This document shows, in pieces, positions 8,696 through 17,670 of a stretch of 64,000 bases of DNA. The notes below the pieces were generated by a model. It was not told the origin of the DNA and made no database searches. It saw nothing but the letters and a program-made list of their open reading frames with translations. The stretch is taken from positions 124,001 to 188,000 of the forward strand of contig NZ_JAIZEO010000006.1 of the NCBI RefSeq assembly GCF_024189315.1, written 5' to 3'. The first letter of the stretch is position 1; every line of letters starts with the position of its first letter. A program made the position numbers and the translations under genes. This stretch comes from Halobacillus sp. A5 (GTDB lineage: Bacteria > Bacillota > Bacilli > Bacillales > Halobacillaceae).

Positions 8696-10852
8696 ATGAA
8701 CGAACAACAATTACAAACACTGCTTGAGCAAATGACATTAGATGAAAAAGCAGGGCAGCTGATTCAATTGGCCACCCCTTTCTTAAAAGGATCTTCTGAC
8801 GGAGGCCAAATAACCGGTCCAATGGAAGGTATGGGAATAAATGAAAAGGTCGTGGAAAACACAGGATCCGTACTTGGGGCTTCAGGAGCAAAAGAGATTA
8901 AAAACATCCAAAAGGTTCATCTGGAGCAAAACAGACTCGGCATCCCTCTCCTTTTTATGTCTGATATAGTTCATGGGTACAAAACCATTTTTCCTGTACC
9001 TTTAGCTGTCGGATGTTCCTGGGACCTCGATCTTGCTGAGAAAAGCGCTGAAGCAGCTGCCGTTGAAGCATCTGTTTCAGGGATCCATGTGACTTTTGCG
9101 CCGATGGTTGATTTATCCCGTGATCCAAGATGGGGAAGGGTTATGGAATCAACAGGAGAAGATGCATACTTAAACAGTGAGTTTGCCCGGGCGTTCGTCC
9201 GCGGCTTCCAGGGAGATTTCGAGAATGACAACCAGCGCGTCGCTTCCTGTGTTAAACACTTTGCTGCCTACGGGGCAGCCGAGGGCGGACGTGATTATAA
9301 TACAGTAGACATGTCGGAGTGGCAGCTCCGCGAAAACTACTTACCTGCTTATAAAGCGGCACTCGATGAGGGCTGCGAAATGGTCATGACCGCTTTTAAT
9401 ATTCTAAATGGAGTACCTTCTACAGGGAATAAGGATTTGATGCGAGAACTATTGAGAAAAGAATGGGGATTTAACGGTGTATTAATTTCTGATTGGGGAG
9501 CTGTAAAGGAATTAATTCCCCATGGAGTTGCAGAAGATGAGAAAGAAGCGGCCCGTAAGGCTTTAGAGGCCGGAGTGGATATTGAAATGATGACGGAATG
9601 CTACATCAACCATGTACAGAATTTAGTTTCAGAAGGTATCCTGAGTGAATCGCTGGTCGATGAAGCTGTCTTAAGAATATTAAAACTAAAGCAAAAGCTG
9701 GGCCTCTTCGACAATCCTTACCGCGGCGCAGATGAAAAATTGGAAAGCGAATTAATATTAAGTGACAATCACCGCGCGACCGCCCGAGAACTGGCAGCTA
9801 AATCTGCCGTCTTGCTGAAAAATGACGGAGCCCTACCACTTAAAAAGTCACAAAAAGCTGCTTTGATCGGACCTTTCGCTGAAAGTCATGATATTTTAGG
9901 ACCGTGGTCATGGCTTGGATCAAAAGAGGACACAATTACTTTAGATCGTGGAATCCGGTCCTATGCTAAAGATGTACAAATTGCAGAAGGCTCTGGAATA
10001 GATTCTGGCTCCTCCAGTCAGATTCAGTCTGCTCTAAAAGCCGCGCATGAAGCTGACGTAATAGTGCTTGCTTTAGGAGAAAGCTCTGATATGAGTGGGG
10101 AAGCTGGATCGCGCACAGATATTCGTCTCCCTGAAAGTCAGCTTGACTTAATCCAGGAATTAAAACACCTGAATAAACCTATTGTAACTGTATTGTTCAA
10201 CGGACGCCCTCTCGACCTTCACGGTGTTATTGATGAATCAAATGCTATCCTGGAAGCCTGGTATCCAGGCACTGAAGGTGGTCAGGCTGTAGCTGATCTA
10301 TTATATGGAACAACTGCCCCTTCAGGAAAGCTGGCTATGTCGTTCCCGCAATCTGCGGGACAAATACCCGTTTACTATAATCATTACAACACAGGACGTC
10401 CCAAAAATGCCCCTGATGCACAGGAACGCTATGTGTCCCAATATTTAGATAGTCCGAATGGCCCCCTTTTTCCATTTGGCTATGGATTAAGCTATACAAC
10501 CTACTCTTACAGCGATGTATCTCTTTCCAGCCAGGTTCTTAAAGAAGGAGAAACGTTAACCATTTCCTCTAAGGTTAAAAATACAGGAGATGTGGCAGGT
10601 GAGGAGGTTGTGCAGCTATACGTGAAAGATTTATCTGGAGAAGTCGTACGGCCTGTGAAGGAATTGAAACGTTTTGAAAGAGTCTACCTCAAACCAGGTC
10701 AGGAAAAAGAAATATCATTTACCATTGACGAATCCGACCTTCGTTATTACCACTCTAATTTAGAATATCTCAGTGATGCCGGGGATTTCAAAGTGTTTAT
10801 CGGATGCGATAGTAAAGCGAATAACAGCGCCTCTTTCAAATTAGTGAAGTAA
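8696..10852 (+). CDS. glycoside hydrolase family 3 beta-glucosidase
   Basis: 718 residues with no signal peptide, so probably cytoplasmic. It has the GH3 (beta/alpha)8 domain (about 1-330), the alpha/beta sandwich (about 350-580) and a C-terminal fibronectin III-like domain (about 600-718). The likely nucleophile is Asp266 (LISDWGAV) and the likely acid/base Glu469 (MSGEAGSR). KHFAAYGAAEGG and HVTFAPMVDLSRDPRWGR are standard GH3 substrate-pocket segments. From memory, the FLKG and ITGPM insert near the N-terminus resembles the Listeria GH3 enzyme that acts on sophorose and other beta-1,2-glucosides; this needs an alignment. GGAGG precedes the ATG. Confidence 0.93.
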   Translation: MNEQQLQTLLEQMTLDEKAGQLIQLATPFLKGSSDGGQITGPMEGMGINEKVVENTGSVLGASGAKEIKNIQKVHLEQNRLGIPLLFMSDIVHGYKTIFPVPLAVGCSWDLDLAEKSAEAAAVEASVSGIHVTFAPMVDLSRDPRWGRVMESTGEDAYLNSEFARAFVRGFQGDFENDNQRVASCVKHFAAYGAAEGGRDYNTVDMSEWQLRENYLPAYKAALDEGCEMVMTAFNILNGVPSTGNKDLMRELLRKEWGFNGVLISDWGAVKELIPHGVAEDEKEAARKALEAGVDIEMMTECYINHVQNLVSEGILSESLVDEAVLRILKLKQKLGLFDNPYRGADEKLESELILSDNHRATARELAAKSAVLLKNDGALPLKKSQKAALIGPFAESHDILGPWSWLGSKEDTITLDRGIRSYAKDVQIAEGSGIDSGSSSQIQSALKAAHEADVIVLALGESSDMSGEAGSRTDIRLPESQLDLIQELKHLNKPIVTVLFNGRPLDLHGVIDESNAILEAWYPGTEGGQAVADLLYGTTAPSGKLAMSFPQSAGQIPVYYNHYNTGRPKNAPDAQERYVSQYLDSPNGPLFPFGYGLSYTTYSYSDVSLSSQVLKEGETLTISSKVKNTGDVAGEEVVQLYVKDLSGEVVRPVKELKRFERVYLKPGQEKEISFTIDESDLRYYHSNLEYLSDAGDFKVFIGCDSKANNSASFKLVK

Positions 10853-10888
10853 CGTATATAGGCTCAAACAAAACGATATTAATTTTGC

Positions 10889-10930
10889 AGACCTGGTCAT
10901 TTCATTCGAATTCGACCGGGTCTTTTTGTA
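10889..10930 (+). terminator. terminator after the GH3 gene
   Basis: AGACCTGGTC (10889-10898) pairs with GACCGGGTCT (10914-10923) with one G-U pair, followed by TTTTGTATTT. Confidence 0.8.
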
Positions 10931-10937
10931 TTTAATC

Positions 10938-11040
10938 GTCCCGCTTCGTCAACATACTCAGCATTTAAGCGGGCACGGCCTAAGCCTTCCTGGAAAGTGA
11001 AGAACAAATCATTAATTGTCATCTGAAAAAGCGGATAATT
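10938..11040. repeat. decayed copy of a Bacillaceae intergenic repeat
   Basis: GCGGGCACGGCCTAAGCC and the following TTCCTGGAAAGTGAAGAAC clearly resemble GTGGGCACGGCTTTAAGC and TTCCTGAAAGCAAAGAAC in the fuller copy at 21246-21382. The rest of this 103-base stretch has diverged. No gene lies between 10853 and 11176; this repeat, the terminator and the next promoter account for most of it. Confidence 0.55.
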
Positions 11041-11103
11041 CCTGCGAATCTAACTACTACTTTTTTACTAATTATTAAATTTTCAGAATATTATGCGCAT
11101 ATA

Positions 11104-11151
11104 TGTTTACGCTTACATTTCATTTATGTATACTTTTAATCGAAACGTTTC
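11104..11151 (+). promoter_or_regulatory. promoter, cre-like site and LacI-type operator for the glucanase gene
   Basis: -35 TTTACG (11106-11111), 17-base spacer, -10 TATACT (11129-11134). GAAACGTTTC is at 11142-11151, right at the expected start of transcription. TGTTTACGCTTACA (11104-11117) is cre-like and overlaps the -35. This is the third member of the shared regulatory layout in the sugar island. Confidence 0.75.
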
Positions 11152-11176
11152 ACTATATTCAAGAAGGAGTGTTAGC

Positions 11177-12535
11177 TTGAAGAAAATCTTTTTATTTACT
11201 GTCGCTTTACTATTTATGATCTGTGCTGCTCTTCCAGCTGGACCGACGGCCAAACCATCTAAACCTGAAACAGGAAAAGAAAAAGCTTTAACCAAGCAGT
11301 TAGAGTCTATTTCGAAGCAGACCTACCGATATTTTGAAGATTTCACGGATGAGGAAACTGGTCTTACGTATGATGCAGTGCGTACGGACGATGGAGAAAT
11401 TGATCCAGAAAAACATACCTCCCCTACAAACATAGGAATGTACTTTATGAGTACGATCGCTGCCGAAGAGTCAGGCACTCTCTCTGAAGAAGAGGCGATC
11501 TCTAAAATTCAGACCACTCTTAACACTTTAGAAGAAATGGAAACGTGGAACGGATTATACTACAACTGGTACTACACCGATGATGGGTCTTTAATGACTG
11601 ACTGGGGTGAATTCATTTCCACAGTAGATAATGGCTGGTTATCTGCAGGATTAATTGTTGCCGGAGAAGCGTATCCTGAGCTTAACGAACAGACAAGTGA
11701 TCTCGTCGATGATATGGATTACTCTACCCTATACGACCCGGAAGTCGGTCAGATGCATGGTGGGTATGACGCTGCTGCAGGAAGTTTAACCGACCACCAT
11801 TACGGAGCACTCTACACAGAACCGCGTGTCGCCAGCTATTTGTCCATAGGTAAAGGAGATGTTCCGCAATCCCACTGGTGGGAAATGGAACGCACGATGC
11901 CGGCTGATTGGGATTGGCAGTCACAAACCCCGGAAGGACAAACGGAAACCTACGATGGTATCGAAGTATTTGAAGGACACTATACGTACAACGACCAGAA
12001 GTATGTCCCTAGCTGGGGCGGCAGTATGTTTGAAGCTCTCATGCCGCAGCTTGTCATGAAGGAAAAAGAACTTGGCGAAGATGCCCTTGGCTTAAATAAC
12101 CAGCGTCATGTGGATATCCAAATTGAATATGCAGAAGAACAAGGGTATGAAGCATGGGGAATGTCCCCGGCTGCCACTCCTGACGATTATAAAGAATTCG
12201 GTGCGGCTCCTCTGGGACATGAAGGTTATGAATCTGACGGTACCGTAACTCCTCATGCGACGTTCTTAGCTTTAGGATATGCACCAATGGAAGCTATGGA
12301 AAACATTCAGACGTTGAAGAGCTATGACACCTATGGGAAGTATGGATTTCTCGACTCTGTAAACGTAGAAACTGGTGAAGTTACAGAAGCATATTTGGCA
12401 CTGGACCAGGGGATGTCAATGGTCGCCATTGCCAACTTCCTTCACGATGGAGCGATTCGAGACTACTTCCACCAGGATGAAATTGGTAAAAAACCTGAAG
12501 AATTATTGGAGAAGGAAGAGTTCTCTATTAAATAA
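11177..12535 (+). CDS. secreted PF10091 / GH144-like glucanase
   Basis: I start at TTG 11177-11179, preceded by AGAAGGAG. The longer frame from 11093 would run through the promoter and operator. The 452-residue product begins with a Sec signal peptide (KKIFLFTVALLFMICAALPAG; no convincing lipobox). The mature part looks like the glucoamylase-like PF10091 domain that defines GH144 endo-beta-1,2-glucanases and part of cyclic beta-1,2-glucan synthases, for example the C-terminal YLALDQGMSMVAIANF. It would cut a polymer outside the cell for import by the ABC system and final hydrolysis by the GH3 enzyme. The beta-1,2 specificity is inferred from family and context. Confidence 0.75.
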   Translation: MKKIFLFTVALLFMICAALPAGPTAKPSKPETGKEKALTKQLESISKQTYRYFEDFTDEETGLTYDAVRTDDGEIDPEKHTSPTNIGMYFMSTIAAEESGTLSEEEAISKIQTTLNTLEEMETWNGLYYNWYYTDDGSLMTDWGEFISTVDNGWLSAGLIVAGEAYPELNEQTSDLVDDMDYSTLYDPEVGQMHGGYDAAAGSLTDHHYGALYTEPRVASYLSIGKGDVPQSHWWEMERTMPADWDWQSQTPEGQTETYDGIEVFEGHYTYNDQKYVPSWGGSMFEALMPQLVMKEKELGEDALGLNNQRHVDIQIEYAEEQGYEAWGMSPAATPDDYKEFGAAPLGHEGYESDGTVTPHATFLALGYAPMEAMENIQTLKSYDTYGKYGFLDSVNVETGEVTEAYLALDQGMSMVAIANFLHDGAIRDYFHQDEIGKKPEELLEKEEFSIK

Positions 12536-12548
12536 TCAACATCTTAAG

Positions 12549-12582
12549 CTTGCAGAAATTTTATCTTCTGCAAGTTTTTTTA
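12549..12582 (+). terminator. terminator after the glucanase gene
   Basis: CTTGCAGAA (12549-12557) pairs with TTCTGCAAG (12566-12574), followed by seven T. Confidence 0.9.
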
Positions 12583-12819
12583 TGCTATTGATCTATTTTG
12601 ATAGAAGTATTAGCATGCCCCCTCTCTAACTCTAGAGGGACAATCCGTCATATTTGAAGAAGTGTCGTCACGGGCACAGTCGGGCTCTATACTAATTAAT
12701 TTGAATGCTGCCTTGTCATAAGTAAAAGTAATCACTTAAGATAAAAAACTCATACTCCTCTTATCACTTTATCCGTCATATAATAAATATAACCTAAATA
12801 AACGAAAGAGGCGTTTCAA

Positions 12820-13593
12820 ATGAACGATGAAAATATTAAAAGACAGGTACAGAAAACCTTCTCTAAAAGTAAAGAATCCTATGTAACCAGCAAGACCCAC
12901 AACAACAGAAAGGATTTAGATATGATAACAGTGTGGCTGCAGCCAAAGTCCAGCTGGACGGTTCTTGACATTGCCACCGGTGGAGGACATGTAGCCAGAC
13001 AGCTAAGTTTAGATGCTGAACTAGTATTTGCGACCGACCTTACAAAGGAAATGCTTGCTAATACAGCTTCTCATTTACATTCTTATTCTAATATTCATTA
13101 TGTTGTAGCAGATGCAGAGCAGTTACCTTTCATCGATGAATCCTTTGATGCCGTCACCTGCCGGATTGCCCCCCATCACTTTCCAAATCCCGGGCACTTC
13201 ATTCATGAAGTGCACCGCGTTTTAAAAAAAGACGGCCGGTTTGTTATGATCGACAATATCGCTCCTGAAGACACGGAACTGGATTCGTTTTATAACAGTT
13301 TTGAAAAAATGCGGGACTCCAGTCATCATAGAGCCTGGAAAGTTTCCGAGTGGAAAAAACTTTTAAAAGAGTATGGCTTACGTATTGAAAAAGAAATTGA
13401 CCGCAAAAAAACACTCCCCTTTTATGAATGGGCAAGCCGCACTTTAGAAGAAAAGGAAATTCATCAAGTCGAAACATACTTTTTGAACAGCTCTACGAGG
13501 TTAAAATCATATTTTCAAATTAAAACACATTCCGAAAGAGTCACCGAATTTACCATCGATGAATGGATGGTCCTTTCCTCTAAGCCCCTTTAA
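12820..13593 (+). CDS. class I SAM-dependent methyltransferase (UbiE/YcgJ-like)
   Basis: 257 residues. SAM-binding motif I is VLDIATGGGHVARQLS, acidic motif II follows at ATDLTKEML, and ADAEQLPFIDESFDAVTCR is the usual motif for small-molecule methyltransferases of the UbiE/COQ5 type. The C-terminal part (about 150-257) is variable. It is a lone gene between two terminators, so the context does not show its substrate. GAAAGAGG lies upstream of the ATG at a good distance. Confidence 0.85.
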   Translation: MNDENIKRQVQKTFSKSKESYVTSKTHNNRKDLDMITVWLQPKSSWTVLDIATGGGHVARQLSLDAELVFATDLTKEMLANTASHLHSYSNIHYVVADAEQLPFIDESFDAVTCRIAPHHFPNPGHFIHEVHRVLKKDGRFVMIDNIAPEDTELDSFYNSFEKMRDSSHHRAWKVSEWKKLLKEYGLRIEKEIDRKKTLPFYEWASRTLEEKEIHQVETYFLNSSTRLKSYFQIKTHSERVTEFTIDEWMVLSSKPL

Positions 13594-13622
13594 CCTATAA
13601 CACGCCGTTATAGGTTTTTTTA
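13592..13622 (+). terminator. terminator after the methyltransferase gene
   Basis: AACCTATAAC (13592-13601) pairs perfectly with GTTATAGGTT (13607-13616), followed by a T-run. Confidence 0.9.
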
Positions 13623-13702
13623 TGTTTAATTTTCCTCTCGCTGGACAGGCTGAAGCTAGACTAGTTTGCATGTGTGCTGCAGAAAAAATATGAGGTGACA
13701 TT

Positions 13703-15034
13703 ATGGATGTAGTAGTTATGGCCAGGATTTTATTTGGATCATCTCTTGGTTTTCATATTATATACGCCACGATCGGCGTCGGACTCCCAATCATGATTAT
13801 TCTTGCAGAAGTTATGTACTGGATTACAAAGGATGAGCATTACGCCCTGATGGCCAAGCGGTGGACGAAGGGGTTTGCTATATTACTAGCTGTATCAATC
13901 GCCTCGGGAACCATTGTAGCCGTATTGCTTTCTCTGCTTTTCCCAAATTTCATGGAGATCGTCGGACAGGTTATTTCACTTCCCTTTCAGTTAGAGATCT
14001 TTGCTTTTTTAATTGAAGCGGTTTTCATGTCCATTTACTTATACGCAGCCGACCGACTGCCGCAGGGACTTCGGGTGCTGAGTATTACTTTAGTTGCTAT
14101 GGGGGCTACAGCTTCCGCCATTCTTATTACGGATGTTCACGCCTGGATGAATACGCCCGCCGGTTTTGATATCTCAGAAAACGGCACTATCACCAATGTC
14201 AACGTCTGGGAAGCTTTTTTTAATCCAAGCTTTGGTGTTACAGCTATTCATGTCACGTTATCTGCATATATGACAGTAGCGTTTCTAGTAGCATCTGTGG
14301 CAGCTATCCGTCTTATGAAAAGCCATTTGTCCTTAGAAGAAAGAAGCTATCACAAGAAAGCATTGATGATTGCGTTGTATTTTGGAGCAGCGATGTCTCT
14401 TGGAACAGCAATTAACGGTCACGAAACCGCTCAAATGCTGCATGAAGAGAACCCTCGAAAGCTGGCAGCCGCGGAAGGGTTGTTTGAAACTACCCGTTAC
14501 GCCGGTTTATCCATTGGAGGCTACACGTCTGCTGAAGATGAAGAAGTTAAATATGCATTAGAAATTCCTAATGCTCTAAGCTTTTTGGCAGGAGATCGTT
14601 TTGATACAGAGGTTATTGGGCTGAACGAATATCCAGAAGAGCTGTGGCCTCCCCTTTACGTTCATATTCTATTTAATGTCATGGTGGGTATTGGAACGTT
14701 ACTCCTTGTCTTTTCTTTTGCTGCCTTATTTTGGAAGCATGTCTTAAGGCGTGAGTTTCCAGGGTGGATGCTCGCCTTATTAGTCGTCAGTGGTCCCTTA
14801 GCCGTCATTGCGATTGAAGCAGGGTGGTGTTTCAGCTGTATCGGCCGCCAGCCGTGGACGATTAATGATGTGCTGCCTACTGAAGAAGCGGCAACACGGT
14901 CAGGCAGCGTAGGAATTCTGCTTGTTTCATTTCTAACTCTATACGTCGTTCTGTTGTTCGTCACAGGATTTGTGATGAGATATTACTTTAAGCGGAACCC
15001 TGTGGAGAAGGACCTGGCTGCGGGAAACTCCTAA
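13703..15034 (+). CDS. cydA: cytochrome bd-type quinol oxidase subunit I (YthA-like, short Q-loop)
   Basis: 443 residues and about nine membrane helices. His18 in GSSLGFHIIYATIGVG matches the N-terminal haem ligand. The length indicates the short Q-loop form (YthA/CIO-like) rather than the roughly 520-residue E. coli type. The conserved C-terminal signature appears as GWCFSCIGRQPW. In canonical CydA this is GWxxxExGRQPW, so the conserved Glu (E445 in E. coli) is Cys here. It should oxidise quinol and reduce oxygen in the membrane as a dimer with the next gene. GAGGTGA precedes the ATG. Confidence 0.92.
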   Translation: MDVVVMARILFGSSLGFHIIYATIGVGLPIMIILAEVMYWITKDEHYALMAKRWTKGFAILLAVSIASGTIVAVLLSLLFPNFMEIVGQVISLPFQLEIFAFLIEAVFMSIYLYAADRLPQGLRVLSITLVAMGATASAILITDVHAWMNTPAGFDISENGTITNVNVWEAFFNPSFGVTAIHVTLSAYMTVAFLVASVAAIRLMKSHLSLEERSYHKKALMIALYFGAAMSLGTAINGHETAQMLHEENPRKLAAAEGLFETTRYAGLSIGGYTSAEDEEVKYALEIPNALSFLAGDRFDTEVIGLNEYPEELWPPLYVHILFNVMVGIGTLLLVFSFAALFWKHVLRREFPGWMLALLVVSGPLAVIAIEAGWCFSCIGRQPWTINDVLPTEEAATRSGSVGILLVSFLTLYVVLLFVTGFVMRYYFKRNPVEKDLAAGNS

Positions 15035-15077
15035 TCTTGATAGCAGCGAGTACACTTTTTGAAAGGAGTGAGTAGTA

Positions 15078-16103
15078 GTGGAACCATCCATATTAGCAAT
15101 TACTATTTTATGGACCCTTCTTTTTATCTATGCGATGCTTGGCTCTCTTGACTTTGGTGCCGGCTTTTGGGGAATGATTTATGGAAAGAACGACCGCACC
15201 AGTGCTTCTCAGATCGCAAACCGTTTTCTCTCCCCTACGTGGGAAGTGACAAACGTATTTTTCGTTATTTTTGTTGTAGCTCTTGTTAGCTTTTTTCCCT
15301 TTGCCACCACGATGCTTGGAAGCTTACTTTTAATACCTGTAGGGCTCGGACTTCTCCTGTTAACCATTCGTACAACCTTCATGGTATTTGCCAGTCATGC
15401 CGACAAATATAGAGACGTATTGATTATTACTTCGGGGATCACGGGCTTAATTATACCTGCCCTGCTCGTCAGTATGCTTCCGATCACACTTGGAGGGTTT
15501 GTTGAAATCGTAGATGACTATCCACGGCTTTTATATGCCGAATTAATCGCCCACCCTACTTTATACATGCATATCGCCTTTGGCTTGAGTACGGAGTTGT
15601 TTATTTCTGCAGTGTTCTTAATGGACTACTCTAAAGAAGCAGAAGACTGGTCAGCCTACCAAACCTATAGGAAGCACGCTCTCTGGCTTGGTCCGGTGTC
15701 TATTATTATAGCCGTACTTACAATCGAAACGATGCCTTCAGAAGCTTCCTGGTTTGTAAACACTGTAAAAGACGGGCCGCTATGGTTTGGTTTATCGATG
15801 TTCTTCTTTTTACTCGGCTACGGTCTGTTGTATTTAAAAGGAAAAGACGGAAGAAAAGGAAGAGCCCGACCGGCAGTTGTATTTATTATCATTCAGTACG
15901 GTATTGCTATTTACGCGTATGGAACAGCGCACCTTCCCTATTTAATTTATCCGGATTTAACCATTGGAGATACGTTCACGAATGATACCGTCTTTTACAA
16001 GCTGCTCATTGTTTACGCCGGAGGCTTTGCCATCCTTGTCCCTGCATTCATTTTGTTCTGGAAACTATTCTTAAAGGATCAACGCTATTTAAAACAGGAA
16101 TGA
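15078..16103 (+). CDS. cydB: cytochrome bd-type quinol oxidase subunit II (YthB-like)
   Basis: 341 residues, about eight to nine membrane helices, opening with LWTLLFIYAMLGSLDFGAGF, the conserved subunit II start, and then SPTWEVTNVF. The GTG start follows AAAGGAG. It lies 43 bases after subunit I and is surely co-transcribed. It is closer to YthB-type than to E. coli CydB in its N-terminal pattern, in line with the YthA-like partner. No cydC/cydD-type genes follow. Confidence 0.92.
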   Translation: MEPSILAITILWTLLFIYAMLGSLDFGAGFWGMIYGKNDRTSASQIANRFLSPTWEVTNVFFVIFVVALVSFFPFATTMLGSLLLIPVGLGLLLLTIRTTFMVFASHADKYRDVLIITSGITGLIIPALLVSMLPITLGGFVEIVDDYPRLLYAELIAHPTLYMHIAFGLSTELFISAVFLMDYSKEAEDWSAYQTYRKHALWLGPVSIIIAVLTIETMPSEASWFVNTVKDGPLWFGLSMFFFLLGYGLLYLKGKDGRKGRARPAVVFIIIQYGIAIYAYGTAHLPYLIYPDLTIGDTFTNDTVFYKLLIVYAGGFAILVPAFILFWKLFLKDQRYLKQE

Positions 16104-16222
16104 ATAGAGGCCTGGTTTGATCGGAGAGCCTGGCCCCCTCATCCCATTCCTTCTCTATCGTTGTGTTTATCACCGCTTATGCTGAGGGTACATACTGAAA
16201 AAATGGTAAAGGAGTTAACGGG

Positions 16223-17173
16223 ATGCCGGAACTTAGTACACAGTTTTTAAATGAAGCGATAGAGGATAGTAAACCATTTGCATCGCAGGGGCAGGTAAAC
16301 ACCACAATACCTAATTTTGATGATACGATGAAGGACTTACTGGGCATCACCATTATTACGGAAAACTTTGATATTTATTCTGCAGGTGACTACAATCACA
16401 TCGTCCCTATGCAGAGCACTTCTAAGATTATCGGTCTCATGCTTGCCTTGAAGGATTTCGGCAAGGACCGGGTATTTCAAACGGTGGGAATGGAGCCGAT
16501 GGGCGATTTCTTCAACTCCATTTCGTCCCTGGAGTCCCCGGATACTCACAAGCCTTTTAATCCAATGATCAATGCCGGTGCGATATCCATCGCGTCTCTC
16601 ATTAAGGGTCAAAGTGTAGAAAAAAGATTTGAGCGCTACCTCACCTTTTTAAGGGATATTACGGAAAACGATGGACTACAAATGGACGAGGACGTTTATA
16701 AGGCAGAGATAGCAAACGGGGCTCGTAACCGTTCTCTAGCGTATTTCATGCAGAGTACCGGTACACTGGTCACTGATGTAGAAGAGGCTCTGGACCTTTA
16801 TTTCCGAATGAATTCTGTGATGATGTGCTGCAACGATTTTGCGAGAGTCGGTCTCTTTCTTGCCAGAGGTGGTGTTGACCCTGATGGCAACAAACTGATC
16901 CCTGACCATCATTTACGCACAGTAAAAGCCATCATGCTTACTTCAGGAATGTACAATGCATCCGGCCATTTTGCAGTAGAGGTCGGATTCCCATGCAAAA
17001 GCGGTGTTTCCGGCAGTATAATTGGTGCTGTTCCTGGAAAAATGGGCATTGGTGTCGTCGCTCCAGCTATTGATGGGCGAGGAAATAGTACGGCCGGCGG
17101 GGCCCTGATTAAGAAACTCTCCAAAGATTTAAACTTAAATATGTTCGGCATCGAAAACGTTATAGAGGGGTGA
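16223..17173 (+). CDS. glsA: glutaminase A
   Basis: 316 residues, the full length of the beta-lactamase-fold glutaminase family. The catalytic Ser65-x-x-Lys68 is in MQSTSKIIGLML; NPMINAGAI, MCCNDFARVG and SGVSGSIIGAVPGKMG are further family blocks. It hydrolyses L-glutamine to glutamate and ammonia in the cytoplasm. In a salt-adapted organism glutamate is also a compatible solute, which may be part of its role (inference). AAAGGAG precedes the ATG. The next gene starts five bases after its stop. Confidence 0.95.
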   Translation: MPELSTQFLNEAIEDSKPFASQGQVNTTIPNFDDTMKDLLGITIITENFDIYSAGDYNHIVPMQSTSKIIGLMLALKDFGKDRVFQTVGMEPMGDFFNSISSLESPDTHKPFNPMINAGAISIASLIKGQSVEKRFERYLTFLRDITENDGLQMDEDVYKAEIANGARNRSLAYFMQSTGTLVTDVEEALDLYFRMNSVMMCCNDFARVGLFLARGGVDPDGNKLIPDHHLRTVKAIMLTSGMYNASGHFAVEVGFPCKSGVSGSIIGAVPGKMGIGVVAPAIDGRGNSTAGGALIKKLSKDLNLNMFGIENVIEG

Positions 17174-17177
17174 TCAA

Positions 17178-17624
17178 GTGTCCTTTGACTACTCGATCGA
17201 CTTTGATAATATCGACTTTCGCGAAAAACCTGAGAAGTACCGGGTCGGCCGGGGCGAGCAGGGCGTATTAATGGTCCAGCCCTACAAAAGTGAGATCCTC
17301 CCACACTGGAGATTCAAAACACCTGATATCGCCAGAAAATCATCTGATAAAATTTATCAACTGTTTCTTGACTATAAGGAAGCTGGAGATTTTGTCGGGA
17401 TGGATATGGCGAGGAAATTTCTGCAAATGGGGTACACAAGGTCGCGCAGGTACGCTAATTACAAGGGCGGAAAAAAATATAATAAAGACGGGGAAATTAA
17501 TGATCGGAATATCGATGAAGAGAAAGCACGGTCCGCCTCCATTTTTGAAGAAAAATGGATTAAAGCACGTGAAGATGAAGAATATTTAAAAATGAAACGC
17601 GAACACCAAAAAAAGTATGGTTAA
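17178..17624 (+). CDS. DUF4385-family protein
   Basis: 148 residues, very polar and basic. It matches what I remember of DUF4385: GRGEQGVLMVQPYKSEILPH, WRFKTPDIARKSSDKIY and FLQMGYTRSRRYANYKGG. The function is not known. It begins with GTG five bases after glsA, with AGAGGGG as ribosome site inside the glsA end, so the two are probably one operon. The C-terminal part (about 115-148) is a charged helix. A terminator follows at 17633. Confidence 0.8.
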   Translation: MSFDYSIDFDNIDFREKPEKYRVGRGEQGVLMVQPYKSEILPHWRFKTPDIARKSSDKIYQLFLDYKEAGDFVGMDMARKFLQMGYTRSRRYANYKGGKKYNKDGEINDRNIDEEKARSASIFEEKWIKAREDEEYLKMKREHQKKYG

Positions 17625-17632
17625 GGAGACCG

Positions 17633-17670
17633 GCAGCCTGAAATAATGGTCAGGCTGCTATTCCTTTTAT
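17633..17670 (+). terminator. terminator after the DUF4385 gene
   Basis: GCAGCCTGA (17633-17641) pairs with TCAGGCTGC (17650-17658), followed by TATTCCTTTT. The first unit of repeat array A starts right after it. Confidence 0.8.

Noticed and set aside
8514-8891. 125-codon minus-strand frame covering the GH3 promoter
   Set aside because: It covers the promoter, operator and the start of the GH3 gene; no ribosome site or family.
12375-12629. Possible small gene after the glucanase
   Set aside because: It overlaps the glucanase end and its terminator; no coding signs.
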